A stretch of DNA of 64,000 nucleotides from Streptococcus mitis (GTDB lineage: Bacteria > Bacillota > Bacilli > Lactobacillales > Streptococcaceae): NCBI RefSeq assembly GCF_013305725.1, contig NZ_CP047883.1, positions 1,963,001 through 2,027,000 of the forward strand, given 5' to 3'. Below are positions 36,512 through 45,607 of the stretch, in pieces (within the stretch, counting starts at the first letter, position 1; each line of letters opens with the position of its first letter). The notes beneath the pieces are model-generated. The model searched no databases. It saw only the letters and a list, made by a program, of their open reading frames with translations, and was not told where the DNA came from. Made by a program: the position numbers and the translations under genes.

Positions 36512-37435
36512 CTATTCTTTCACGCCACCGATAGTCAAACCTTTTACAAAGTAGCGTTGGAAGAATGGATACAAAATCGCGATTGGAAGGGTTGCGACCA
36601 CAACCATGGCCATACGACCTGTTTCTTTCGGTAGAGCAACTCCCAGTTGACCAGATAGGCCGACTGCTTTGGCGATGTAGTCCATATTTTGTTGGATTTG
36701 CATGAGCAAATATTGCAATGGATACAAGTTGTCACTCTTGATGTAAAGAAGGGCGTTGAACCAGTCGTTCCAGAAACCAAGAGCTGTCAAAAGCGTGATG
36801 GTTGCGATACCTGGAAGTGACAATGGCAAACAGATTTGGAAGAAGATTCGGGCTTCACTGGCACCATCGATACGAGCGGATTCAAGAATGGCTTCTGGGA
36901 TAGTCTTCTTAAAGAAGGAACGCATCAAGATGATGTTAAATGGAGAGAGAAGCATGGGAACAATCAAAGCCCAAACTGTATCACCAAGTTGAAGCAAACG
37001 AGTGACCACGATATAGCCTGGTACCAAACCAGCGTTGAACAACATACTAAGAAGGGCAAAAATCGTAAAGAATCTGCGATACTTAAAGGTTGTCCGTGAA
37101 ATAGCGTAGGCATAGGTTGTTGTGATAAAAACGTTTGTGATAGTCCCCACCACTGTTACAAAAACTGAGATGAAGAGGGCTTGGAGGATTTTATCCTTAA
37201 ATTGTGCCAAGAACTCAAAACCGTCTAATCCAAATTGGGATGGGAAGAAGCTATATCCATTTTGGAGGATACTCTTTTCATCTGTCACAGAGATAACAAT
37301 AACAAATATGAAGGGTAGGATACAAGAGAGGGCAATCAAACCAGAAATGGTACTAAAGAAGATATCTGCTTTCTTACTGAAGGAGTGAATGCCGACATTA
37401 TCAATTTTTTCTTTTTTAATTTTCTTTTCTGCCAT
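36512..37435 (-). CDS. ngtP2: Sugar ABC transporter permease (MalG/YtcP type)
   Basis: 307 residues from ATG 37435 (AAGGAGGAG upstream); the frame extends to 37474 without a ribosome site. Six helices and the EAA loop LESARIDGASEARIFFQICLPL (about residues 195-216). It is of the carbohydrate-uptake type 1 permease group. Pairs with the permease 14 bp upstream and the binding protein downstream. Confidence 0.85.
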   Translation of the reverse strand: MAEKKIKKEKIDNVGIHSFSKKADIFFSTISGLIALSCILPFIFVIVISVTDEKSILQNGYSFFPSQFGLDGFEFLAQFKDKILQALFISVFVTVVGTITNVFITTTYAYAISRTTFKYRRFFTIFALLSMLFNAGLVPGYIVVTRLLQLGDTVWALIVPMLLSPFNIILMRSFFKKTIPEAILESARIDGASEARIFFQICLPLSLPGIATITLLTALGFWNDWFNALLYIKSDNLYPLQYLLMQIQQNMDYIAKAVGLSGQLGVALPKETGRMAMVVVATLPIAILYPFFQRYFVKGLTIGGVKE

Positions 37436-37448
37436 ATTCTCCTCCTTT

Positions 37449-38378
37449 CTAGAACAAAGCTGAGTTTGGATCAACTCGTCTTGCCAGTAAGTTTGATAGG
37501 ATAACCAGAATCAAGCCGACAACTGATTGGTAGAGACCTGCCGCTGAAGCCATCCCGATATCCGCTGTCTGAGTCAAACCGTTATAAACATATACGTCCA
37601 AGACGTTGGTTACGTTATAAAGCTGACCAGCATTGTGGGGGATCTGGTAGAAGAGACCAAAGTCTGCACGGAAGATATTTCCTACTGCAAGGATGGTCAA
37701 TACGGTTACCAATGGTGTCAACTGCGGAATAGTTACATTGCGAATTCGTTGCCATTTGCTGGCCCCATCCACTGTCGCTGCTTCGTAGTAGGTTGGATCA
37801 ATTCCCATGATTGTCGCATAGTACATGACACTGCTATATCCAAAGCCTTTCCAAATACCTAGGAAAAGTAGGAGATATGGCCAGATACCCAAATCAGCGT
37901 AGAAATTGATTTCCTTCATTCCGATAGATTCTAGGAAATGGTTGAACACCCCTTTATCAATGTTTAGGAAGGCATCTGTAAAGAAACTGATGATAACCCA
38001 AGACAGGAAGTAAGGGAACAACATGGAAGTTTGGAAGATCTTAACCATTCTCTTAGAACGGAGTTCACTGAGGATGATGGCAATTCCTACAGATACAATC
38101 AAACCGATAAAGATAAAGCCGAGATTGTAGAGGACAGTATTTCGTGTGATAATAAAGGCGTCTTTTGAACTAAATAAGAATCTGAAATTATCGAGTCCGA
38201 CCCATTTACTATTCACGATACTATCTATAAATCCATTACTGGTCATGTGGTAGTCTTTAAAGGCAACCACGTTTCCAAATACTGGAATGTAGAAGAATAG
38301 AATCAACCAGAGTGCCCCTGGCAAAACCATTAAGAGAAAGATCCAGTTGTCTCTCAAGGTTTTTGAAAACTTATTCAT
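37449..38378 (-). CDS. ngtP1: Sugar ABC transporter permease (LplB type)
   Basis: The 309-residue protein has six helices and the EAA loop YEAATVDGASKWQRIRNVTI. It starts MNKFSKTLRDNWIFLLMVLPGALW, typical of LplB permeases. It is first in the importer operon; a perfect minus-strand cre overlaps the transcription start region at 38433-38446. ATPase is missing, as usual for MsmK-dependent importers. Confidence 0.88.
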   Translation of the reverse strand: MNKFSKTLRDNWIFLLMVLPGALWLILFFYIPVFGNVVAFKDYHMTSNGFIDSIVNSKWVGLDNFRFLFSSKDAFIITRNTVLYNLGFIFIGLIVSVGIAIILSELRSKRMVKIFQTSMLFPYFLSWVIISFFTDAFLNIDKGVFNHFLESIGMKEINFYADLGIWPYLLLFLGIWKGFGYSSVMYYATIMGIDPTYYEAATVDGASKWQRIRNVTIPQLTPLVTVLTILAVGNIFRADFGLFYQIPHNAGQLYNVTNVLDVYVYNGLTQTADIGMASAAGLYQSVVGLILVILSNLLARRVDPNSALF

Positions 38379-38432
38379 AATTTCCTCCCTTTTTTATTTT
38401 GATATCCATCTAAAAATTCCTTTTTAGACTTT

Positions 38433-38446
38433 TGATAACGATTACA
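38433..38446 (-). promoter_or_regulatory. Perfect cre (CcpA) site at the importer promoter
   Basis: Read on the minus strand TGTAATCGTTATCA fits TGNAANCGNWNNCW at every position. It lies immediately downstream of the -10 TATACT (38457-38452), so CcpA should block the importer in glucose. Confidence 0.75.
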
Positions 38447-38499
38447 TTATTAGTATACTCCTATTTGAAGGTTAGGTTAAACTACTAATTATAGAAAAA

Positions 38500-38525
38500 A
38501 CTCCACAAATTATTTTATGTGGAGT
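38500..38525 (-). terminator. Terminator of the GH20C operon
   Basis: ACTCCACA-aattatttta-TGTGGAGT with T6 on the minus strand. Confidence 0.8.
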
Positions 38526-38542
38526 ACTTTTGAAGAAAGGGA

Positions 38543-38558
38543 TGTTTCACGAGAAACA
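38543..38558. other. parS-like ParB-binding site
   Basis: TGTTTCACGAGAAACA differs from the Firmicute parS consensus TGTTTCACGTGAAACA at one central position (15 of 16). parS sites cluster near oriC and load ParB and SMC. It lies between the GH20C stop and its terminator, outside any coding frame. Near-perfect matches to a 16-bp palindrome are unlikely by chance in 64 kb. Confidence 0.8.
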
Positions 38559-38586
38559 CTCTGCCCAAGGAAAGGTGTTCTTGTTT

Positions 38587-40467
38587 TTAGGTCGTATAAA
38601 TCGTTGAAGCTGTCGCAATAGTATGCCACTGGTTGGCTGTTGTGGCTGCGAAGTCATTGTCTGCGTAGAAGTCAGTAAATGGTAAGATTTCCTCTTCTAG
38701 CTCATCGATGCGGTCAATCTGACCTGCCAGATAAGCCTCGATACGACTTTCTGCTCGTTTGATGCGTTGCAAGAGTCCGCCCATACGGATATCGACCGTA
38801 TCCAAGCCAAAAACCTTGTTTTCTTTCAGCCATTGGTGGCTAAAGAGGGCATGAAAGTCTTCAATTTGGCTTCTGAGTTCTGGTAATTCTTGTCTGGCGA
38901 TTTCTTGCAGGCTTTCTTTATCATCCGCTTGATAGGCTTGACGAATGCGTCGTCCAACATCAACCTTACTACTTAAAATAGCATTCAACTGAGCTTGAGT
39001 TTCAAAGAGATAAGCGTAGATGCCTGCTTTGTCTTTAATTTCTGACAGAATCTCAGCAGCTTGGGCAAAGTGGGGTTTGTCCTGTTCAGGTGTCATGTGT
39101 CGATCAAGAATCGGACAGAGAATATCCTGATAAAAGACATAGCGGTTGGGATTGATACCACTGAGATTGCCTGGTAGATCTGGTAAAAGGTTGGCAAGGT
39201 CGATCTGCATAAAGTCCTCAACCAATAGACCTGTGTTGGTCTTGAAGTGTGCAGACAGTCGGTCTAGGTCATTGCGATAGCTGAGTTCTGCCCAGATTTG
39301 CAAGCTTGGTAGAATAGAAAACTGAGCGGTCTCACCACCATTGTCCCCCCAACCCGTCACAATGACTTCTTTAATCTCATTGGCACGACAGGCTTTATTG
39401 GCTTCAAGAGCGATGAGACGGCTGAAATGGTTATTGGGTGTGAAACCAATCCACTTCCAAGCACCACCTGCAAAGGCAAGGTCATGACTAATCTTATGAT
39501 GGTTGCGGAAATTGCGGTTGTATTTTTCCTCGCTATCCTGATAATAGTCCCAGTAAACCAAGGTCACACGTTCTTTGAGACGGTCTAAGTAGACACGCGT
39601 TTCCTCTGGAATTTCCACGTCACGGTCGTACTGGCCATCTGCTGACATAAGTTTAAAGAACATATCGCTCCACATCTGGCAGTGGAAACCATATTTGTCA
39701 GCAATATCCAGCACGCGCTCCAAGTGTTGGCACATGAGGAGACTACGATCCACAACACCGTTCAATATCAAGTAACGTCCCAAACCAACCAAGTGGGCTT
39801 CGTCCATCCCGATATTGACCTTGCGAGTTTGTAGTTTAGATAGAGTAGCAAACATGCCATCAATCAAGTCATAAACCTTTTCTTCGCCGATAAGGAGGAT
39901 ATCCTCCACATCACGGAGCTCCTGAACTTCTTTGACACCCCATTTAACAAAGGCTGACAAGTGGGCCAAGGTCTGGATGCAAGGCACAAAGGTCATGTCA
40001 AACTGTTGGGCATAGGCTTCGATTTCCTGCAATTCCTCAGCTGAGTAGGCTCCACGGAAATAGCCAAAGTAAGGCTGCCCCTCAATCTGGTAGGTGTCTT
40101 CCATGTAAAGCTCAAAGGTTGAGTAGCCCATGAGAGCCAAAACCTCAATCATCTGCTTGGCAGAAGCGACATTCAGCACTGCATTTCGCGAACAGTCTGC
40201 CATATAAGCCAAATCTTCATAAGCCGCCTGCTCCTTAATCTCTACTTTATCACCTTCTACTAGAGCTGTTGCCAACAAGGACAAGGCACGATAGAGTTGG
40301 TGGGATTTGCGATAGGTTAGTTGATAGTGGCCACCCTCACCCTTGATAGAGATAGAGGCTTGGTCAGACTGAGCGACAGCTACTTCCACATCTGGTAGAG
40401 AAATGTGACCTTTTAAAACCTTAATAGCTTGTGCTTGTTTGTCACTAATTCCTGTAAAAATTACCAT
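38587..40467 (-). CDS. Beta-hexosaminidase, GH20C type
   Basis: 626 residues from ATG 40467 (AGGAGG 7 nt upstream); a longer frame to 40533 lacks a ribosome site. No signal peptide, so cytosolic. The GH20 catalytic Asp-Glu pair is in [15 protein letters not shown], with QYDRD and [11 protein letters not shown] around the active site. It releases terminal GlcNAc or GalNAc from imported glycan pieces. Its start overlaps the ROK gene by 7 nt. It matches the pneumococcal GH20C I know as SP_2141. Confidence 0.88.
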   Translation of the reverse strand: MVIFTGISDKQAQAIKVLKGHISLPDVEVAVAQSDQASISIKGEGGHYQLTYRKSHQLYRALSLLATALVEGDKVEIKEQAAYEDLAYMADCSRNAVLNVASAKQMIEVLALMGYSTFELYMEDTYQIEGQPYFGYFRGAYSAEELQEIEAYAQQFDMTFVPCIQTLAHLSAFVKWGVKEVQELRDVEDILLIGEEKVYDLIDGMFATLSKLQTRKVNIGMDEAHLVGLGRYLILNGVVDRSLLMCQHLERVLDIADKYGFHCQMWSDMFFKLMSADGQYDRDVEIPEETRVYLDRLKERVTLVYWDYYQDSEEKYNRNFRNHHKISHDLAFAGGAWKWIGFTPNNHFSRLIALEANKACRANEIKEVIVTGWGDNGGETAQFSILPSLQIWAELSYRNDLDRLSAHFKTNTGLLVEDFMQIDLANLLPDLPGNLSGINPNRYVFYQDILCPILDRHMTPEQDKPHFAQAAEILSEIKDKAGIYAYLFETQAQLNAILSSKVDVGRRIRQAYQADDKESLQEIARQELPELRSQIEDFHALFSHQWLKENKVFGLDTVDIRMGGLLQRIKRAESRIEAYLAGQIDRIDELEEEILPFTDFYADNDFAATTANQWHTIATASTIYTT

Positions 40468-41342
40468 TGATTTTCCTCCTGTAGCCAGTTGACAAGGGCA
40501 CCGTAGAGATTGGCATCTGCATGATAGGTGCAAGCTTGGATAACTGGTGCGACCGTGTATTCTTCGTAGGTCTCGACAAAGTCATCAACAGCCTTCTTGA
40601 CACCTTGGATGAAATCTGGATTTTGACTGATAGAGCCTCCCAGACTGATGACATCTGGGTCGATGAGATATTGGATATTGAGCAAGCCTTGCGCCAGATT
40701 GCGGTTCATGCGCTCAATGGCTTCTTGACAAAGGGCATTTCCTGCTTCGGCCTCTTGGTAAATCTTGCGACCGTCCCAGTCAGTCTGATCAGATTTTTCA
40801 ATCACGTAGCGCACCATATTTCCAGTTGACGCTAGTTGCGACCAGTTGTTGAGCTTTTCAGCAGGGGCAAGGGTTGTCATGTAGCCAAATTCTCCACCCA
40901 GACCGTGACGACCTCGATGAAGTCTACCATTGATAATCATGGCTCCGCCAATCCCTGTCCCAATCACGACACAGGCTGCATTTTCAAGTTCTGGATGGGC
41001 TAGTAGTTCACTGAGTCCAACGCAGTTGGCATCATTTTCTAGATGGACAGGAATCTGATAAGAGCTAAGCGCCTCATACCAAGAAAATCCGTGGATGTAG
41101 GGCACGGCACTGAAGCCATCAATCACACCTGTTTCTTGATTGACTGCACCTGGAACACTCATAGCAATCCCGCTATAATCCTGTTCTGACAAGCGTTTGT
41201 CTAACCAAGCTAGTAAATCCTCCAAACTTTCAGGCGTTGGAATGCTTGTCTTATTCAGTATTTTCCCATCAGGAGTCAGACTGGCAAACTTAATCCCAGT
41301 CCCTCCGATATCAATCGTTGCAATGGTCATTGTTTTTACCAT
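40461..41342 (-). CDS. ROK-family sugar kinase lacking the cysteine zinc motif
   Basis: The 293-residue protein has the ATP-binding ASKHA start [17 protein letters not shown] and the ROK signature [20 protein letters not shown], with catalytic Asp in [11 protein letters not shown]. The CxCGxxGCxE zinc cluster of most ROK proteins is absent; the segment reads [17 protein letters not shown]. It lies between GH38 and GH20C, so the substrate is probably a hexosamine or mannose. No DNA-binding domain, so a kinase rather than a repressor. ATG 41342 or 41330 may start; neither has a clear ribosome site. Confidence 0.82.
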   Translation of the reverse strand: MVKTMTIATIDIGGTGIKFASLTPDGKILNKTSIPTPESLEDLLAWLDKRLSEQDYSGIAMSVPGAVNQETGVIDGFSAVPYIHGFSWYEALSSYQIPVHLENDANCVGLSELLAHPELENAACVVIGTGIGGAMIINGRLHRGRHGLGGEFGYMTTLAPAEKLNNWSQLASTGNMVRYVIEKSDQTDWDGRKIYQEAEAGNALCQEAIERMNRNLAQGLLNIQYLIDPDVISLGGSISQNPDFIQGVKKAVDDFVETYEEYTVAPVIQACTYHADANLYGALVNWLQEENQW

Positions 41343-41346
41343 AAAA

Positions 41347-41383
41347 GGGGCGAATCAGCAGTTAGTTCTTACTTTTTCGCCCC
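41347..41383 (-). terminator. Attenuator hairpin between GH38 and ROK genes
   Basis: GGGGCGAA (41347-41354) pairs with TTCGCCCC (41376-41383). On the minus strand it follows the GH38 stop and ends in a short TTTT, directly before the ROK ATG, and probably lets part of the transcription through. Confidence 0.6.
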
Positions 41384-41412
41384 TCCTTTCTTTTTATGTT
41401 TACTTGTTGAAA

Positions 41413-44058
41413 TTAAATTTCTTCTTTTTGGATGAATTCTGTACGAATCTCTTGTGGTGAAATGAGGCCTCTATGAACTGGGTATGGTCGTTCAAGTAGG
41501 TCAAGGAAGAGATGTTGACTTTCCGGTACACGCACATTTTCGCTACACATATTGTAGTAACGAAGCACATAGCCTTCTTCATTTTCAGCTACCTTAAAGG
41601 CTGTTGGACAGATTTGCGGTATGCTGAGAACAGAATGGCTCAAGAGGCTACCAGTCGCAGCCACGCTTCCTTCCTGTCTAGCAAGCTGAAGGCTGGTAAA
41701 TGGTGTCTGCAAGGCCTTAGCACGACGGAAAGCTGAGAAGCGTTCTTGGGCTTGGTGGCATTCAAGCGCAAACTCAACTTCAAACTCACGCAAACACTGA
41801 GCTTCTGGTGTTGGGAAGTAACCCCAGTCACCTAGCTCACCTGATGCACGCAAAATAGTCACTGCAATGGTGTCGTCTCCTAGGATTTCGTATTCATTCA
41901 ATCCCTTGTTGGATACAGTCACACCTTTTTCATCGTCATACAGACTAACAAAGGCTTGTTGGTGTTGAGGATTTTCAGGATTTTCCCATGAAGCAGCTGG
42001 GTTGTTTGGTCGTGTCACCACCTCATAGATGCTTTCAGAATCATTGCTTGGACGCGTGTTATGAGTCTTGACCAAGAGACGGATACGGTGGTCTTTGGCA
42101 GTGTTGGTAAAGCGAGTCTTGCAACGGATTTGTGGATTATCAACGAAGATAGTCATCTCAGTTTCAAGAGGAATGCTTGTCAATTCTTCTGAACGTCCAG
42201 CTTCACGCTTCATAAACTCGATGATGCCTTTTTGCTCTTCTTCTAGCTTTTCATCTGCACTGACAGGCACGGTCAATTCATGTTTGAGCAAAATTTTAGC
42301 GTAGCGAGCTGTGTTTTCCAAGACCTCGTAGCCCTTAAGCTCTGCATAGATTGGCTCTGTTCCTTTTGGTTGGAAATAGATATACTCGTTTCCGATGTCA
42401 CCACGGTCTTCGAAGCGGATAAAATCTTCGTAGGCTTCGTGAGTTGTCTTGTCATAAACTGTGATATTGTCATCCACACTCACCGTTACAAATGGCGTAT
42501 CAATCACTCCGTTTTGGTAAATGCCTTCACGGTGTTCTTGCTCTCCTTCCAACAATTGGAAGGTTGTCCAAGAAAGAGGCGCTAGGTGAACTGGAATGGT
42601 CACGCGCACTTGTCGAGCGATACGAGCTTGGCGGAACTTGTCTTTTGGTAAATCGTACTCAAAATTAGCCCCAAGGTCTTCGATTTTAGCCTCTACAGGA
42701 CGACCATCCAAATCCTCCACACGGTAACTTGGCAAGGTAAGATCAGCCATCTTCTTATAACCTTCTGTTGGGTGCAATTCCTTAAAATCACAAGTCGCAA
42801 CATCAATCACTGTGCTGACAGTATCAACCTTATCATGCAAGCCTGTGTTAATGACAGTAAAGAGATAGTCACTTTGAGCCTTAGCTGTAGCGATTTTGCC
42901 CTTCCACTCGTTAAGAAGATTGCTCTTAACAAAGTTTCCTACTTGGTTGACCTTGGCAAAACGAGTTTCCATCTCTCGGTGAACTTCGTCCACGCTACAG
43001 CCACAGATGCTATCATGTGGCGCATTCTGCAAAAGTGTTTTCCAAGCATAGGTCAACTGGTCCTTGTGGTTATGACCCCCAGTGATAATCATCAAGGGTT
43101 CTACAACTTGCTCTAGGAGGTTGCTATTTTCTTGGAAGGATTGTTTGAGATAAATACGAGATGAAGAAGTGTTGGCAAGTGTGTACCAGCCGTCTGTTTC
43201 CTGACTGGTCAACTCACCTGTAACCGTTGATAATTGCTCTGGTAGGGCACTTTCCACGGCTTGAACATATTCATCAAAAGAACTATGAACAAAGGTTACA
43301 TCTGGGAAAAGTTCATTTGCCACACGAATGGCTTCGCTCAGATTTTTCTGTACAGGCTGGTGATCACATCCGTTCATCATCAACCATTGGTTGGTCGAAG
43401 CATAATCACGCACATCTGACAATTTTTGTTTCCAGAAGGTCAAGGCCTCGTCTTTATCAACTGGAATTTCATTCCCATTACTATACCAGTTAGCAAAGAG
43501 GATACTGAGGACACGACTTCCGTCCGCACCCTGCCAGTACATTTCTGAAAACTGGGATGTAAACTGCTCGTCTTCGAGGACTTGGTTGTCAAATCCAATC
43601 GGCTTCACACCACGACCAAAGGCTGCCACGTGAATGCCTGATTTTTGAAGGATTTGAGGAGCTTGCCCCATATTTCCAAAAGTATCTGGGAAGTAACCAA
43701 TCTGAGTAGATTTGCCCCATTTTGCACATTCTGCTTGACCAATCAATGTATTGCGGACATTGGCTTCACTTGAAATCAAGTAATCATCCTGCAAGATGTA
43801 AAAAGGACCAATTTTAAGTTTGCCTTCGTCGATGTATCGTTGGACTTTGTCGCTATTTTCAGGGCGAATCTCCAAGTAGTCATCAAGGACAATGGTTTGA
43901 CCATCCAAGTGGAAGCTCTTGAACTCAGGGTCATTTTCAAAGAGATCAAAGAGATTGTCAAATAATTCCACCAACTGCATACGGTGGCTTTCAAAAGGCA
44001 AGTACCACTCACGGTCCCAGTGACTATGTGAGATAATATGTACAACAACATTTTCCAT
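41413..44058 (-). CDS. Alpha-mannosidase, GH38
   Basis: 881 residues from ATG 44058. The start carries the zinc-binding motif HIISHSHWDREWYLPFESHR; the nucleophile region is GYFPDTFGNMGQAPQI, then HDSICGCSVDEVH. It lacks a signal peptide. The GH38 family cleaves alpha-1,2/1,3/1,6 mannose; the pneumococcal relative acts on N-glycan mannose cores. It is in a leftward operon with ROK and GH20C; a cre is found upstream. Confidence 0.93.
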   Translation of the reverse strand: MENVVVHIISHSHWDREWYLPFESHRMQLVELFDNLFDLFENDPEFKSFHLDGQTIVLDDYLEIRPENSDKVQRYIDEGKLKIGPFYILQDDYLISSEANVRNTLIGQAECAKWGKSTQIGYFPDTFGNMGQAPQILQKSGIHVAAFGRGVKPIGFDNQVLEDEQFTSQFSEMYWQGADGSRVLSILFANWYSNGNEIPVDKDEALTFWKQKLSDVRDYASTNQWLMMNGCDHQPVQKNLSEAIRVANELFPDVTFVHSSFDEYVQAVESALPEQLSTVTGELTSQETDGWYTLANTSSSRIYLKQSFQENSNLLEQVVEPLMIITGGHNHKDQLTYAWKTLLQNAPHDSICGCSVDEVHREMETRFAKVNQVGNFVKSNLLNEWKGKIATAKAQSDYLFTVINTGLHDKVDTVSTVIDVATCDFKELHPTEGYKKMADLTLPSYRVEDLDGRPVEAKIEDLGANFEYDLPKDKFRQARIARQVRVTIPVHLAPLSWTTFQLLEGEQEHREGIYQNGVIDTPFVTVSVDDNITVYDKTTHEAYEDFIRFEDRGDIGNEYIYFQPKGTEPIYAELKGYEVLENTARYAKILLKHELTVPVSADEKLEEEQKGIIEFMKREAGRSEELTSIPLETEMTIFVDNPQIRCKTRFTNTAKDHRIRLLVKTHNTRPSNDSESIYEVVTRPNNPAASWENPENPQHQQAFVSLYDDEKGVTVSNKGLNEYEILGDDTIAVTILRASGELGDWGYFPTPEAQCLREFEVEFALECHQAQERFSAFRRAKALQTPFTSLQLARQEGSVAATGSLLSHSVLSIPQICPTAFKVAENEEGYVLRYYNMCSENVRVPESQHLFLDLLERPYPVHRGLISPQEIRTEFIQKEEI

Positions 44059-44092
44059 GAAGTAAAACCTCATTCTAAATTTAAATTTTTAT

Positions 44093-44106
44093 TGTTAACG
44101 TTTTAA
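44093..44106 (-). promoter_or_regulatory. Candidate cre (CcpA) site before GH38
   Basis: On the minus strand TTAAAACGTTAACA fits the cre consensus at 13 of 14 positions (second base T instead of G). It lies 35 bp upstream of the GH38 start. Confidence 0.5.
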
Positions 44107-44156
44107 ATGTAAATTTGTGATTCTTTCCAAGAATCAGTTACGCTAAAGCGTGTTCC

Positions 44157-45437
44157 TTAGCGGATATCCAAGTAATCCAAGACCAATTCACAGAACATCA
44201 TGTTGGCCCAAGAGAACCATTCACGAGAATAGAGAGTTGGGTCATCCACGTGGAAGCTTTCGTGCATAACACCTGTACCACCATCGCAAGCAACCAGCTG
44301 ATCCAGCAAGAATTTCTTCTCTGCCTTATCTCTTGTTGTCAAGCCTTGGATAGAAAGGGCGATTGGCCAGATATAGCGATAGAAGGTATGAGAACTTCCG
44401 AGACCGCTAGCGTATTCTCCTTGGTAGAAGTATGGATTTTCAGGGCTCAGAATGGTACGACGAGTTGCTTGATAAACTTCATCATCGACCGAACAGTAAC
44501 CCAGATAAGGTGCAGCCAGCAGACTTGGTACGTTTGGATCATCCATGATGCTAGCATTTCCCAAACCGTCTACTTCAAAGGCATAAATCTTTTCGCCCTT
44601 GCTGTTGCTTGTGTAGGCGTAGTTTTCAATTCCTTCTTGGATTTCATCCTGAAGACGCTTAGCGTCTGTGATAACACTCTCGCTATCAGCTAGGTCTAGT
44701 TCTGCAAAGATTTCTTGAACATAACCCAAGACTACTACAGCAAACATATTTGACGGTATCAAGTAGCTATACTGGCAACAGTCATCACTCGGACGAAAAG
44801 CTGACCAAGTCATACCAGTCACTGCAAAATCAGGTCCAAATCCATCATTTACCAAGGTGTCTTCCTTGCGGTCCGTATCTCGGACAAAACGATAAGGAGA
44901 GTTCTTGTGGTCTTGTTCCACTGTCCAGAGGTGAAGAATTTCCTTGGTCGCTGCGACAAAAGTCTCATCAAACTGACTAGTCTCGCCAGTCTCTTTCCAG
45001 AGGAGATAAGCCAACTGCAAAGGATAGCAAAGCGAGTCCACCTCGTACTTACGTTCCCAAATCCAGCCATTAAGGTCTGTGTGGTCAGTCTCATGGTGAC
45101 CCTTCCAGTTCTCCTCAATATTGAAGGAATTGGCATAAGGATCCTTGAGTACCAAGGTCATCTGACGTTTGACCAAACCTGCAATGGTCTGACGCAGGAG
45201 GGCATCTCTTTTAGCCACATGCAGGTAGGGTCTGAGTTGAGCTGTCGAATCCCGAAGCCACATAGCAGGAATATCTCCAGTCAAGACAAAAGTTGAACCG
45301 TCTTCTAAGATTTCAACCGTATTGTCCAAGGTATCTGTGTAGCAACGTTCAAAGACATCCACCCACTCTGGATGGTCCTTAGCCCGCTCCGCTACTTCAT
45401 CTAGCCATTCTCTAACAATTTCTTTTGAATAAATCAT
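44157..45437 (-). CDS. Exo-alpha-1,6-mannosidase, GH125
   Basis: The 426-residue protein from ATG 45437 (AGGA upstream) has the GH125 features TGDIPAMWLRDSTAQLRPY, GWIWERKYEVDSLCYPL and VTGMTWSAFRPSDDC. It lacks a signal peptide, so it works in the cytosol on imported high-mannose fragments. It is 98 bp upstream of GH38 on the same strand. Length equals that I recall for the pneumococcal enzyme. Confidence 0.92.
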   Translation of the reverse strand: MIYSKEIVREWLDEVAERAKDHPEWVDVFERCYTDTLDNTVEILEDGSTFVLTGDIPAMWLRDSTAQLRPYLHVAKRDALLRQTIAGLVKRQMTLVLKDPYANSFNIEENWKGHHETDHTDLNGWIWERKYEVDSLCYPLQLAYLLWKETGETSQFDETFVAATKEILHLWTVEQDHKNSPYRFVRDTDRKEDTLVNDGFGPDFAVTGMTWSAFRPSDDCCQYSYLIPSNMFAVVVLGYVQEIFAELDLADSESVITDAKRLQDEIQEGIENYAYTSNSKGEKIYAFEVDGLGNASIMDDPNVPSLLAAPYLGYCSVDDEVYQATRRTILSPENPYFYQGEYASGLGSSHTFYRYIWPIALSIQGLTTRDKAEKKFLLDQLVACDGGTGVMHESFHVDDPTLYSREWFSWANMMFCELVLDYLDIR

Positions 45438-45575
45438 CGTGCAGTATCCTCTTTCAAACAAGTTTCATTTTCAGTATATAGCTTTTGAGACAGAAAATAC
45501 ATACACAAATGATAGTCATTTTTCTACAAAATAGTTATCTTTGAAACTCCTTTTCTAAAGGCTATCTTTTTCTGA

Positions 45576-45581
45576 TATAAT
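45576..45581 (+). promoter_or_regulatory. Extended -10 of the GH92 promoter
   Basis: TGATATAAT is an extended -10, 27 bp before the GH92 ATG. The leftward GH125 promoter (TATACT near 45479-45474) lies in the same 170-bp gap, so the two genes are divergent. Confidence 0.55.
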
Positions 45582-45607
45582 GTAGAAAAACAGCTAAAGG
45601 AAAGACT

